Shown here piece after piece: positions 37,641 through 55,634 of a DNA stretch of 64,000 bases. Origin of the DNA: Xestospongia bergquistia (lineage: Eukaryota; Porifera; Demospongiae; Haplosclerida; Petrosiidae); the NCBI GenBank assembly GCA_963965975.1, contig OZ014413.1, positions 126,501 through 190,500 of the forward strand. The letters are read 5' to 3'. Positions within the stretch are counted from its first letter, which is position 1, and every line of letters begins with the position of its first letter. The notes beneath the pieces are model-generated. The model saw nothing but the letters and a program-made list of their open reading frames with translations, did no database searches and had not been told where the DNA came from. Position numbers and translations under genes: made by a program.

Positions 37641-37784
37641 CAAATTATAAGTGCACACGGAATCTACGTAGGGCGTGATGCACACGTCACTAATAATATT
37701 CACTACTCCACACCCAATGAAAGTATAATTTATTATTATACACTTTGCAATTTGTTCCGTAGTTAGCAGTTTGTGAAGACAAAG

Positions 37785-43388
<5,604 letters not shown>

Positions 43389-43712
43389 TATTACTTGTGA
43401 CATACTTTTTACTTCATTATATATGCTATATTATATTTGATTGATTGATCATGTACAGTATTAGTGTTAATAATTTGATCCAATTATGATATCTTAAGTT
43501 CTTGTAATTCCTATTTGTCAAGCAGGAAGTCTTTTTATTTAAGTTTTATTGTATATTAAACTGATCCCTATTCTCTTAACCCTAAACATTAACTATACAT
43601 TACACAAATAACTAAATACTAGATCAATTAGGTTTGCCCCACCTATTAGTTTATAATATCATGGTCTAGTGCCTAGAAACCCACTCCACTCAATTTATGG
43701 ACGTATCGGTGC
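43389..43712. other. Spacer between ATP7 and a GT14 pseudogene
   Basis: AT-rich, with no gene. Short strings (CATACTTTTTACTTC, the TTGATTGATTGATCAT motif, CTTAACCCTAAA, GTGCCTAGA) match 50,700-51,290 downstream of the ATP7 pseudogene, so both are copies of the same flank. Confidence 0.6.
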
Positions 43713-44600
43713 AAGAGCTTGGGAGACAAACAAGAAAGACAACGAATTAGAAATGTTTTAAAATATTGGAATCTCCTAATGATACTGAAACAATTGAATT
43801 GTCAACATATTAGGACAGAATTAATGATATCTTTTACATATCTGAAACAGAGAAGAACTTTACTTTGGCTTTCAAATGCCTATATATTATCAACAGAACT
43901 TTTTACTACAACATATTCGTCTACTCAAGTACTTGTATCGTCCACATAACATATACTGTATTCATGTTGATAAAAAATCTCAGGAAATGATGGACAGATG
44001 GATTAAGACAATTTACAAAGTGTTTCAGTAACATCTTTATATCTACAAAACAAATACATATTATTTATTGGTCTGTTTCAATATTAGATGCTCATTTAAG
44101 CTGTTTAAAAGATCTTTTTAATGTCACAGCAGATTGGAGATATGTTATAACTCTCAACTCACCAGAGATACCTCTAGTCACTAACAAAGAAATGGAGACA
44201 CCCTCATAAAGATAAATGGCACTAATATCATATCTACAGACAGACATGTTCATGATGTGTCCAATAACACTAATATGCTCGAATACTCGTGGCTTTGTTA
44301 TAAAGCATATTGTGAGAGGACATCAGGTAAGAATCACTGACTCTCCACTAGGTCCTATACTATATAATCTGACTGTATACAAGTCAGCCTCATCTGTTAA
44401 CCGTGCAATGAGTAGAGACTTTATCAAATTTATAGTTACTGATAAGAGAGCATTAGCTTTAAGAGAACATCTATAATTTGTTCATGCTGCTAAAGAATCT
44501 TTGGTTCTTAAACAAGTATCGTATTGTCATGTAGTAATGGTTGTATGGAGGAACTGTTATTAAAGAGTATGAAGTAGACTGTATTAATGAGAGATATTAG
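43713..44600 (+). pseudogene. GT14 pseudogene
   Basis: It matches array genes from GDKQERQRIRNVLK to the C-terminus but has several frameshifts: lost bases near 43,775, 43,798, 43,872 and 44,193, and a deletion of the segment after the catalytic-Glu region near 44,490. The N-terminal anchor is missing. Its loop (CSTDRHVHDVSNNTNMLEYSWL-like, in pieces) is the type of gene 2 at 33,089. Its 3' flank also matches that gene's. It is dead. Confidence 0.92.
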
Positions 44601-45698
44601 ACCCTGTAATAATATTATCATAGTATTTTAGTTTGTGAGATGAAAAGTGATTATAATGCACTTTTTTTCTAGTAAATATGAATAACTTTTATATTAATAC
44701 ATATTAGAGAGCTATAAATTATCACACACACACACACACATATATATATATGTCCTTGATCATTCAGTATGTACATTTCCTACTACTAATCTAGTTACTG
44801 ATCTGGTTATTTCTGTCTATTAGCTATTGATCTTAAGTTGTTTGTTGCTATCATTAAAATTTTTGTGTTGTCAAGGAATTATTTAAATGTAAGAAATGTC
44901 ATTAATGTAGACTGATATTATTATAAAGAATGATACTAACAAAATTAATTATGAATATTAAACATATTCTGCCACGCCCTTATTATCGTGTGCTACGTCG
45001 TACATATATTTAGACGCATAGTCTTATATTTCAGGATATTCTAGAATAATTTGAGGAAGTATTAGTTCTTCAAACATGTCCAACTGCTTGGATGGACTGT
45101 TTTTACGAGGCTTAGGTTCAACTTTCCTGTTCGGGCAAAAAGGACGTAGGTATCGCTTTGCAATACGTTCTGAGATGTGAAGAAACTGTCTATATATACT
45201 TCGGAGAGATCTTATGAGTAATATTAAAACACACTATATACCAACATAAGTCAAGGTTTATTCGGGCGTTGCCGACCCTTCGCTAAGAAAGGAAGGGTTT
45301 GCGGACAAGCCCAATGACCTGCAAAATTCTTGCAGACCACAGAAACACCTCTTGGACTTGAGAATTCCTTCTTTTCGCTAAATGCCTATTCCACGTGAGT
45401 CAACGATGTCTAGTAAAGTCGTTGAAACTACTTTATTCGAATGATCATTGCCAGTATCACATCCAACACATATCACTACAACCAATTTGCGGTTTTCACT
45501 CTCTTAACACATGCTTCAGGTCTAGACATGCTCTACTTAAATCCGCACTCCTGCTGTGCGAGTCTTATATGTGCTTGTCCCCGGACCTTCTTCTCTATGT
45601 GAAGGGCCAGCAACCGCAGACAGGGAACAGGTATTTGAACTTGCCCGGTTAATATTTTTGAAATTACGCATGCGTATTTCGAAATTTGTCAACGAGCA
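44601..45698. other. Upstream flank of GT14 gene 4
   Basis: No gene is supported. It contains a CA/TA microsatellite near 44,724-44,750 and is the paralogue of 34,406-35,870 without the MITE. The last 30 bp before ATG (GCATGCGTATTTCGAAATTTG) are conserved before all three MPAMYF-type genes. Confidence 0.55.
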
Positions 45699-47042
45699 AT
45701 GCCCGCCATGTACTTCCCTTTCTTTCATGCTGGAGGCAGAAGGAGATTAGCTAATGGATTGTTAGTCTTAGCCGGCGTGTTGGTAGTAACTACGTGTATC
45801 GTTTTCTCGAAGTTACTTAATTGGGACTTTAAAAAAAGACATGTTTGTTTCACCGCTCCAGTGTTGTATCTACGAAGAACTCCATTAATCGATCCGACGA
45901 TCAACGCGTCTTGTCAACGATTATTTGATGGAGATAAAAATGAAACACAGCGTATTAGACGATTTTTAAAATCTTGGATACCTCCAAATGACGTTGAAAC
46001 TATTGAGTCACTCAAGGAGTGCCAATGTATTAAGACGGATTTTATGTATAACTTTTACATATCTGAAACAGAGAGGAACTTTCCTTTAGCTTTTGAAATG
46101 CCTATATATTATCAACAGAACTTTTTACTACAACATATTCGTCTACTCAAGTACTTGTATCGTCCACATAACATATACTGTATTCATATTGATAAAAAAT
46201 CTCCAAAATGGTGGACAGATGGATTGAGACAATTTACAAAGTGTTTCAATAACATCTTTATATCTACAAAACAAGTACATGTTGTTTATGGATCAGTATC
46301 AATATTAGATGCTCATTTAAGTTGTTTAAAAGATCTTGTTAATGTCACAGTAGATTGGAGATATGTCATAACTCTCAACTCACCAGAGATACCTCTAGTC
46401 ACTAACAAAGAAATGGTAGATAAACTCATAAAGATGAATGGTACCAACGTCATGGCTGTTTATGGTGATGTGTTTACTGAGAAAACCATTGGATATAAAT
46501 GGTTATGGCATAAACAAATTGTTGATGAAGAATATCATACAAGATTCATAGGATCTCCACTAGGTCCTATACCATATAATCTGACTGTATACAAGTCAAC
46601 AGAATCTGTTAACAGTGCAATGAATAGAGACTTTGTCAAATTCATATTTACTGATAAGAGAGCATTAGCTCTAAGAGAACGTCTAGAATATGTTAATGCT
46701 GCTGAAGAATTCTTTTTCGCTACCTTAAATAAAATGGAAGATGCTCCTGGCAATCGTCATACATTAAAGAAAAATGTTGTCATGCCTATGGTATCAAGAG
46801 CGATTTGGAACGTTCAACCTAAGGAAACAGAATGTATTGAAAGGTATTTCATTCATAATGTCTGTATACTTAGTGTTAGTGATCTTCCAAACTTGAAGAG
46901 TGTGTCTAATATATGGTTCTTTAACAAGTATCGTATTGACTATGATCATGTAGTAATGGATTGTATGGAGGAACTGTTATTAAAGAAACATTATAGAGAA
47001 CATGCAATAGATAATGCTTCACTTGTTAATTTTGATATTTAG
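45699..47042 (+). CDS. GT14 glycosyltransferase, array gene 4 (MPAMYF type)
   Basis: Single exon, 447 aa, the duplicate of gene 3 at 35,871 in the second segmental duplication. It has the same MPAMYFPFF..GGRRRLANG start and signal anchor, GT14 core, loop AVYGDVFTEKTIGYKWLWHKQIVD and C-terminal RAIWNVQPKETECIERYF. Compared with gene 3 the substitutions cluster in the loop and C-terminal third, while the central block is almost the same. It remains intact although its neighbours on both sides are pseudogenes, which suggests selection for function. Confidence 0.85.
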   Translation: MPAMYFPFFHAGGRRRLANGLLVLAGVLVVTTCIVFSKLLNWDFKKRHVCFTAPVLYLRRTPLIDPTINASCQRLFDGDKNETQRIRRFLKSWIPPNDVETIESLKECQCIKTDFMYNFYISETERNFPLAFEMPIYYQQNFLLQHIRLLKYLYRPHNIYCIHIDKKSPKWWTDGLRQFTKCFNNIFISTKQVHVVYGSVSILDAHLSCLKDLVNVTVDWRYVITLNSPEIPLVTNKEMVDKLIKMNGTNVMAVYGDVFTEKTIGYKWLWHKQIVDEEYHTRFIGSPLGPIPYNLTVYKSTESVNSAMNRDFVKFIFTDKRALALRERLEYVNAAEEFFFATLNKMEDAPGNRHTLKKNVVMPMVSRAIWNVQPKETECIERYFIHNVCILSVSDLPNLKSVSNIWFFNKYRIDYDHVVMDCMEELLLKKHYREHAIDNASLVNFDI

Positions 47043-47061
47043 TTACTACAATAGTTTATCA

Positions 47062-47865
47062 GCATGATTAGATATGTGTTTGTAGAGGCAATGCAGATTG
47101 TAACAACATTAACTTGACAGTCTTCATAACCAAATGATAACATGTGTAGCAAACTAACGGAAGAATGCACATTATAATAGCATTACCTTGATGGTCTTCA
47201 TAACCAAGTGATCATATGTATAGCAAGCTACTATAGAATGTATATATATGACCACTAACAGGAGCTCATACTATTTTTATAGAGGGAATGCACATTATAA
47301 TAGCATTACCTTGATGGTCTTCATAACCAAGTGATCATATGTATAGCAAGCTACTATAGAATGTATCTATATATATGACCTAACAGGAGCTCATACTATT
47401 TTTATAGAGGGAATGCACATTATAATAGCATTACCTTGATGGTCTTCATAACCAAGTGATCATATGTATAGCAAGCTACTATAGAATGTATCTATATGAC
47501 CACTAACAGGAGCTCATACTATTTTTATAGAGGCAATGCACATTATAATAGCATTACCTTGATGGTCTTCATAACCAAGTGATCATGCATATGTATAGCA
47601 AGCTACTACAGAATGTATCTATATGACCACTAACAGGAGCTCATACTATTTTTATAGAGGGAATGCACATTATAATAGCATTACCTTGATGGTCTTCATA
47701 ACCAAGTGATCATATGTATAGTAAACTACTACAGAAAGTATCTATATGACCACTAACAGGAGCTCATGGCTATAGAGGCAATGTACATTGTAATGACATT
47801 AACTTGATGAACCAAACGATCTGAGGTATAACAAGCTACTGGAGGAAGTGTTTATATGACCACTA
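47062..47865. repeat. About 120-bp minisatellite before the ATP7 pseudogene
   Basis: Roughly seven units with the sequence GCACATTATAATAGCATTAC, then TTGATGGTCTTCATAACCAAG, then GACCACTAACAGGAGCTCAT. It has the same ancestry as the array at 37,234-37,640 but has expanded with its own consensus (ATAACCAAGTGATCATATG), consistent with independent homogenisation. Confidence 0.9.
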
Positions 47866-49162
47866 ATGGGAACTCATAAATAATATTATATTTGAAAAAA
47901 TATAACGGAATTTACGTGAAGTGTGTGGTGCACACGTCACTAATAATATTCACTACTACACACCCAACGAACGTATAATTTATTATTATACACTTTTCCG
48001 TATATTACCCAGAGGTCGATCTCGGTCTTGAAAAAGACAATTGGTAATTACAGCAATCGCCATACCGCTCTGTTCCAGGATAGAGAATCAAAATAGCGGG
48101 CTTACCTAGTAGTGAAGATGAAACGTCCTTTAAAAGATCATTAGAAAGCTCAACAGAACGTGTATACGTCACTCGACCTCTTAAAGGTTCCCTAAAAGCA
48201 TCTCTGATATCAATAGAAGGTATGACATGTAATTCCTGCATCAGACTTATTGAGAGGAGCTTATTATTAGGCGGAGCTTAAATCACATGATTTCTTATTA
48301 TATAGGACCATTGTGATATTGGAACTAACATCAGTAATACAACTACTAATCATCATGACTGTTATGATGTTAGCCATGCTTTCACTCATGCCCTTGCTGT
48401 ACTTCTTATTGCCTGTCCTTGTGCTCTTGGACTAGCCACACCCACTGCTGTTATGGTAGGAACTAGTATCAGTGCTCAAAATTGTATACTAATTAAAGGA
48501 GGAGAACCCCTAGAAATGGCACATAAAGTATGCATGATGTCATAATTGTGTTATGCATTATGTATTAATATTATGTTTATTAATTATTGACCACACCCCT
48601 TCTAATTAGGCAAGAGCTATCATTTTTGATAAGACTGGTACACTCACTTATGGCAAACCTGATGTGTCTCGAATTGTTCTTTATACCACGCCCACTTTTT
48701 GTCCTTATCAGCTATTTCTAGCACTAGTGGGTGTGGCTGAAAGTAACAGTGAACATCCTTTAGGGCAAGCTATAACATCATATGCTAAACAAGTGAGATA
48801 ATGGATAGTGACTGAATGAATGGTTGGAAATGTTTTTATTGGTATTTGAAGAGGCTCTTCCTGGAGAGAGTTTTAGATATGAAGCTATACCTGGTAAAGG
48901 ATTAAAATGTGTTGTAAAAAAAGATCCATCATCTATTTATACATCCATTTTCAGGTATTAATTGGCAATAGAGTTTGGATGAGAGAGAACCATCTTGATA
49001 TAACTGACAACATTGAGGAAGAAATTAGATGCTGTGAAGAAAATGGACAAACAGTGGTACTTGTATCAGTAAATGGTAAGGACTGAGACTCATACCAGTA
49101 CTAGGACTGAAACCTGAACATTGTTAACTTGTATAGGTGTGTTATTAGGTCAGATTGTTATA

Positions 49163-49580
49163 CCGTAAGGGTATAAATTTTCGTGGGGGATTTAATTTCG
49201 TTATATTCGTGGGTTGTTGTTTTAACACGAAATTTAACTTTTATTCCACCCACGCATAATCACGTGATCTCAATAAAGCGTGTAAATAACGGCTACTGTA
49301 AAGGGTTACTTCTTTCTATTTTACACTGAAGTACTTCTCCGTCAACTGCCTCCCAGATCTTCTTGTATACATGGCACCCTCTCACCATGGATTCAATGGA
49401 ATACGTAGCCATACTTCGGGAAAATCACGCTTGTGTTCACAACACGTGTCTGACACCACACCCATTAATTAATACTTCACACCCAGTAAACACAAAAATT
49501 AATACCCACGAAATTTAAATAATAAAGCAAAATTTAAAAAACACGAAAATTTAAACCCTCGAAAATTTGTACCCTTACGG
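49163..49580. mobile_element. 418-bp TA-flanked MITE in the ATP7 pseudogene
   Basis: Inverted ends CCGTAAGGGTATAAATTTT and its mirror, TA duplications on both sides, inserted in a coding exon (intact counterpart at about 42,312). It is the same family as 34,975-35,329, sharing the internal strings TTCGTGGGTTGTTGTTTT and TTATTCCACCCACGCA. Confidence 0.92.
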
Positions 49581-49998
49581 TAGCTGATAAGGTCAAGTCT
49601 GAGGCATCTGTGGCTATTTGTACTTTACAACGTATGGGATTAAATGTATTGTTATTGACTGGAGACAACAGGAGAACTACCAATGCTATTGCTGAGGAGG
49701 TATGAGAATATAGTACTATATAATGGATGAATAATAATTTATAATGGATGAATAGATGCTGCAATGGATGTATAATAAATTATTAATAACGTACAATGGA
49801 TGAATGGATCTATAGTATTTCACTAATAGATGCATAATTTGTAAATGTTTAATTTACAATGGACGCACTATAGGTTGGTATTCCTCCACGAAATGTTTTT
49901 GCTGAAGTTCTCCCATCTCACAAGAAAAACAAAGTGGCTGAACTACAAGCTCAAGGCTATAGAGTATGAAAGAGACTATTGCTATAATGTTATATACA

Positions 49999-50068
49999 TC
50001 TCTCTCTCTCTCACACACATACTCACTCTCTCTCACACACACACATACTCACTCTCTCTCTCTCACAC
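49999..50068. repeat. CT/CA microsatellite in ATP7 pseudogene intron
   Basis: Mixed (CT)n and (CA)n tracts expanded relative to the short CT tract at the same place in the intact gene (42,736-42,750). Confidence 0.9.
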
Positions 50069-50071
50069 TAG

Positions 50072-50203
<132 letters not shown>

Positions 50204-50769
50204 TAACCACACCCATTGAAACCACACCTACCCTTTTCTAGAACAATCTTATTGATGTTATATCTGCTATAAAGTTATCACGTCGTACTGTATTAAGAAT
50301 TAAAGCCAACTTTTTTTGGGCTGTGATTTATAATTTGGTTGGCTTACCTTTAGCTGCAGGTGTGTTTGTACCCTTTTGGTATTACCTTCCAACCATGGAT
50401 GGCAAGTTTAGCTGTCATTTTCTTCAGTGACTGTTGTTGTTAGTTCTCTGTTGTTAAAATTGTGAGTGTAGATGAATAAATGGACAGACTGATTGATGGA
50501 TTGATAACCAAATGGACACATATCTAATACTTTCTCATTTCTATAGTGAAATTTTTAATCGTCGTAATTGTTGTCATGTCTATCGTAAAGTGATCCTTGA
50601 AGACTGTGTTGAGGCCTTACCCTCATTAACACAATCTAGGGGAGGACCCACTTATGTTGCTTTGTGGACTAGAAGAATGAATAAATCTTTTGTTATTTAA
50701 TATTACTTATGACATACTTTTTACTTCTAAATTAGTCATCACCAAATTACAGTATGTATGCCATATTAT

Positions 50770-51080
50770 TGAATTTGTATTTGATTGATTGATCATATAT
50801 GGTATCAGTGTTAAAATTTGATTAATTGATTGATCATATATGGTATCAGTGTTAAAATTTGATTGATTGATTGATCATATATGACATCAGTGTTAATAAT
50901 TTGATTTATTGATCGTATATGGTATCAGTGTTAAAATTTGATTGATTGATTGATCATATATGACATCAGTGTTAATTTTTTGATTGATTGATTGATCATA
51001 TATGGTATCAGTGTTAATTTTTTGATTGATTGATTGATCATATATGGTATCAGTGTTAATAATTTGATTTGATATTATAT
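50770..51080. repeat. About 41-bp minisatellite
   Basis: About seven units of TTTGATTGATTGATTGATCA followed by TATATGGTATCAGTGTTAA. They lie downstream of the ATP7 pseudogene; the intact ATP7 flank near 43,440 has a single unit, so the array expanded after duplication. Confidence 0.92.
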
Positions 51081-51394
51081 CATAAGTTATTGTAGTGCAT
51101 ATTTGTCAAGCCGGAAGTCCAAACTTTATTGTCTATTAAACTGATATTCTCTTAACCCTAAAAGAAATAATTAAAAATTACTAGATCAGTCACCATCAAT
51201 TAGTTTACAATATCCTGTTCAAAGGTATTGTATAAACAAAGCTCAGTCTCGTGCCTAGACATCCACTCGATTTGTGGACGCCTGGTGTAAAAGCTTTTCT
51301 CTGTTGCTCGACGCCGAGATAGTTGCTTAGTCACTGTGTAGCATAACATACTAAGATTACAGGGACTAAATAGTTTTTGTTTTTAAGAATTACA

Positions 51395-52825
51395 ATGTCA
51401 AGTAAGCCAATTATAATATTATATATTCTAAGGGTTGTATAATCTCAACCATTTTCTGTAGGTATAAAGCACTGTGTACAAATATATATGTTGATAACTT
51501 GTGTTGTTATTGTCTTTTCAACTCTAACAATATATCACATACTTCAGTTGAATACATCATATATTGATCCATATCTACTTTATGATCCTATTGAAGTGGA
51601 GCTAAACCTTACACTGAATTGTACTGGTGCTCCTAAATTCTATCCACAAGTACTTCTATTACAATATCTTAATCCTTCTATAAATGCTTCATGTGAACGA
51701 TTATTTAAGGGAGATAAACAAGAAAGACAACGAATTAGAAATGTTTTAAAATCTTGGAGTCCTCCTAATGATACTGAAACAATTGAATTAATAAAGGATT
51801 GTCAACATATTAGGACAGAGTTTATGGATAACTTTTACATATCTGAAACAGAGAGGAATTTTTCTTTAGCTTTTCAAATGCCCATATATTATCAACAGAA
51901 CTTCTTACTACAACATATTCGTCTACTCAAGTACTTGTATCGTCCACATAACATATACTGTATTCATATTGATAAAAAATCTCCAAAATGGTGGACAGAT
52001 GGATTGAGACAATTTACAAAGTGTTTCAATAACATCTTTATATCTACAAAACAAGTACATATTATTTATTGGTCTGTATCAATATTAGATGCTCATTTAA
52101 GTTGTTTAAAAGATCTTGTTAATGTCACAGTAGATTGGAGATATGTTATAACTCTCAACTCACCAGAGATACCTCTAGTCACTAACAAAGAAATGGTAGA
52201 TACCCTCATAAAGATGAATGGCATTAATATCATGCCTAGGGGCAATGATGCTATGAAGAATAGGAACAAAGGTCAAAACCTATGGTTATGGCGTAAGCAG
52301 ATTGAAGATCCAGAGAAAAATAGTGTATACTTCACTAAAAAAAGACTAGGTCCTATACCATATAATCTTCATGTATATGTGTCAGCATCATCTGTTAACA
52401 GTGCAATGAGTAGAGACTTTGTCAAATTCATAGTTACTGATAGGAGAGCATTAGCTTTAAGAGAACGTCTACAATATGTTCATGCTGCTGAAGAATTTTT
52501 TTTTGTTACTTTGAATGATTTGAAAGATGCTCCTGGTAATCGTCATACAATAAAAAAAGGTATGACAATGCCTCTTGTAAGACAAGTAGTATCAAAACCA
52601 TTTAATGGGAAGCATAAAGCAAAGTGCCTTGAAAGATATACTGTTCGTTCATTTTGTATACAAAGTGCTAGTGATCTTCCATATTTGAGGAGTCTTTCAG
52701 ATATATGGTTCTTAAACAAATATCGTATTGACTATGATCATGTAGTAATGGATTGTATGGAAGAACTGTTATTAAAGAAACATTTTAAAGAATATGAAGT
52801 AGACTGTATTAAATCATTATCATAG
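51395..52825 (+). CDS. GT14 glycosyltransferase, array gene 5 (MSSIKH type)
   Basis: Microexon ATGTCAA (51,395-51,401), GT donor, then exon 51,462-52,825, giving MSSIKHCVQIYMLITCVVIVFSTLTIYHIL..., 456 aa. An internal ATG (51,488) could also start translation but would remove the cytosolic tail. Signal anchor, short stalk, GT14 core with the shared central block, distinctive loop PRGNDAMKNRNKGQNLWLWRKQIED and C-terminal VVSKPFNGKHKAKCLERY. The catalytic-Glu segment reads HAAEEFFFVTLNDL. The same gene type is at 60,678. Confidence 0.85.
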
Positions 52826-53528
52826 GTACCGGTTATTGGACTTTTTTGAAAAAATGTTATTGTAACTATATTGGTCTACCTGACTATTTATTTAATGGTA
52901 GTGTCAGTGTTAGAACAATGTATTTTAATGAGAATTTAATATTATGCCGTAGAACCTTAAATATCAGAGCTTTAATGTATTAAATTCACATTAAAGGTCC
53001 ATTAATCACAATCTAGGTTATACTATTTCTCTAAGACATTATACAACAACATCTTGTTACAGTTTTTTTGCCTTTGAATATCAGCAAATGAGAGGATTCT
53101 TGAAACCATATTATATATCTCTCAGCAAATAACTTACTATATACAAGTTAATCTGAGATAAAGGAATTTTAACAACACAAATATGCATTAAATAATATAA
53201 TATATTTATTTCTATTATTGTCATAGTATCTGTGAACAACAAAGATAACGTTTAAAAGTTTCATAAATGATGACTGATTCACGCAGTTGTGTGCTTTATT
53301 AATAACCACAAAGATTATTACTGTGCAGTATGGTTCATTAACAACCGATTAGTTCCTGTTAGTTTCGTTAACCGGACGTAACACAGTTTTTGTGTAAAGA
53401 AGGCGCCCACTACCTTGGTGGTCGTCTGAGTACAAAAGCTTTCGACGCTGAGATAGCTCCCTAATAATTTTGAAACATAGCAAACTAAGATTAGAGGGAC
53501 TTAATAGTTATTGTTTACAAGAATTACA

Positions 53529-53998
53529 ATGTCAAGTAAGCCACTTATAATATTATATATTATAATATTATATAAGCTTGTATAATCTTGATCATTTTCT
53601 ATAGGTATAAAGCACTGCACTGTGTACAAATATATATCTTGATGACTGTGTTGTTATTGTCTTTTTAACTCTAACAATATATCACATACAGCAGTTGAAC
53701 ATATCATATATTGATCCATATCTGTTTACTGATCTTAAGCTAAACATTGCAACTAACTATGTTGCTCCTAAATTCTATCCACAAGTATATCTATTACAAT
53801 ATCTTAATCCCTCTATAAATGCTTCATGTGAATGATTATTTAAGGGAGACAAACAAGAAAGACAACGAATTAGAAATGTTTTAAAATCTTGGAGTCCTCC
53901 TAATGATACTGAAACAATTGAATTAATAAAGGATTGTCAACATATTAGGATAGAATTTATGGATAACTTTTACATATCTGAAACAGAGAGAAATTTTC
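53529..53998 (+). pseudogene. GT14 pseudogene, 5' fragment forming the left palindrome arm
   Basis: It retains the ATGTCAA microexon (53,529) and exon 2 through SETERNF, but has small indels, a TGA for the Arg codon in the CERLF segment (as in the pseudogene at 30,453), and stops abruptly at 53,998 where the inverted copy starts. The catalytic domain is absent. It belongs to the MSSIKH type (closest to the gene at 60,678). Confidence 0.9.
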
Positions 53999-53999
53999 A

Positions 54000-54560
54000 A
54001 AAATTCTAACCTAATATGTTGACAATCCTTTATTAATTCAATTGTTTCAGTATCTTTAGGAGGACTCCAAGGTTTTAAAATATTTTTAATTCATTGTTTT
54101 TCTTGTTTGTCTTCCTTAAATAATCATTCACATGAAGCATTTATAGAAGGATTAACATATTGTAATAAATGTACTAGTACTTATGGATAGAATTTAGTAG
54201 CAACACAGTTAGGTGCGATGTTTAGCTTAAGATCAGTAAACAGATATGGATCAATATATGATATGTTCAACTGAAGTATGTGATATATTGTTAGAACTGA
54301 ACAGACAGTGACAACACAAGTTATCAACATATATATTTGTACACAGTGCTTTATACCTATAGAAAATGGTCAAGATTATACAATATTAATGTTTAGAATA
54401 TATAATATTATAAGTGCCTTACTTAACTTGTAATTCTTAAAAACAATAACGATTAAAGTCCCTGTAATCTTTGTTTGCTATACTTCAAAGTGCTATCTCC
54501 GTGTCGAGCAATTAAGAACGCACTAAGTGAGTGGGCGTATGTCTTCTTTACGTGTTACGC
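54000..54560 (-). pseudogene. GT14 pseudogene fragment, inverted arm
   Basis: On the minus strand this contains the same 5' part of an MSSIKH-type GT14 gene as the left arm, with its own indels; the microexon start ATGTCAAG is mutated (AAGTTAAG near 54,425). It has no catalytic domain. It exists only as the arm of the palindrome. Confidence 0.88.
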
Positions 54561-55131
54561 CCGCGTACGAGACTACCAGAAATAAAGTGGTTTTCAAGAC
54601 TGAAGCCAACAGTAATAATCTTTGTGGTTATCAATAACCTTGGTAACGGCACACAGCTGCGTGAATCAGTCATCATTATGAAACCTTTAAACTATCTCTT
54701 TATTGTTTATAGATACTATGACAACAGTATATGTATATTTAAATTCCTTTCTTATTGAGTACAATTAATTAATTCACACATCAAAGGTTATGTTATTCTC
54801 TAAGGCATTATACATATTATATTTTTTTGGCCTTTGAAATATCAACAACTGAGAGTATTCTTGAAGCCATATTATATATCTCTTAGCAAATAACTTACTA
54901 TATATAAATTAATGTGAAATAAATTAGATGTGAGGTTTAACTTAGGACATTGTAATCAAAACTCTGCTCTTAAAGATGTGGTGTGAGGCAGCGCTAGTTA
55001 CAAAAGATGATCTGTACTTTTGTTCGAAAGATCATTGCCAGAATCACATCCAACACATATTACTACAGTCAATTTGAGTTTTCACTCTCTTAACACATGC
55101 TTCATTAACATAGACATGCTCTACTTATTAC

Positions 55132-55451
55132 ATAGGTGTAGGAACAGGGGGGGGGCACAGGGGGCACGTGCCCCTCCCCCCCACCCCAATACTTTTGGTA
55201 TATTGTGAGATGGTTTCACAATCAACTAATTTAGATTAGACACTTTTCAATCCCTATCCTCATAATACAATTTACAGCTGTAAATGCACATTTTATGTAA
55301 AAACATTTTTAAAATTTTTGTCAGTGTAAACGACAGAAGGTTTTATTTTGGTTGTTATTGAAATACTTCACTGTTAAACTGAACAATGTTAAAATGTTAC
55401 ATATGTGCCCCCCCCCCCCCCCCCAAATGACAAAATTGTTCCTACACCTAT
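55132..55451. mobile_element. Insertion with inverted ends and poly-G/poly-C tracts
   Basis: ATAGGTGTAGGAACA at the left and TTGTTCCTACACCTAT at the right, with G- and C-homopolymers just inside each end. The homologous flank of the gene at 45,699 (near 45,536) lacks it. A possible 4-bp CTTA duplication flanks it, which I could not settle. It encodes no protein and is an unclassified MITE-like element. Confidence 0.75.
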
Positions 55452-55634
55452 TGCTTAAATCCGCTCTCCTACTGTATGAGTCTTATATGTGGTTGTCCCT
55501 GGACCCTTTTTCTCTATGTGAAGGGCCAGCAACTCCAGATTAAGTTGGTAGGGAACAGGCATTTGAACTTGTCCGGTTGATATTTTGAAATTACGCATGC
55601 GTATTTCGAAATTTGGCAACGATTATCCACAGCA

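Larger units (their letters stand above)
53214..54728. repeat. Long inverted repeat (palindrome), arms about 740 bp
   Basis: 53,214-53,957 is the reverse complement of about 54,000-54,728, with scattered mismatches (roughly one in ten by eye) and a spacer of about 42 bp. The arms include the upstream region, microexon, intron and 5' coding part of a GT14 gene. Beyond 54,780 the sequence returns to the direct orientation of the usual 3' flank (CATATTATATATCTC.CAGCAAATAACTTACTATA, also at 53,100 and 60,325). Confidence 0.92.
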
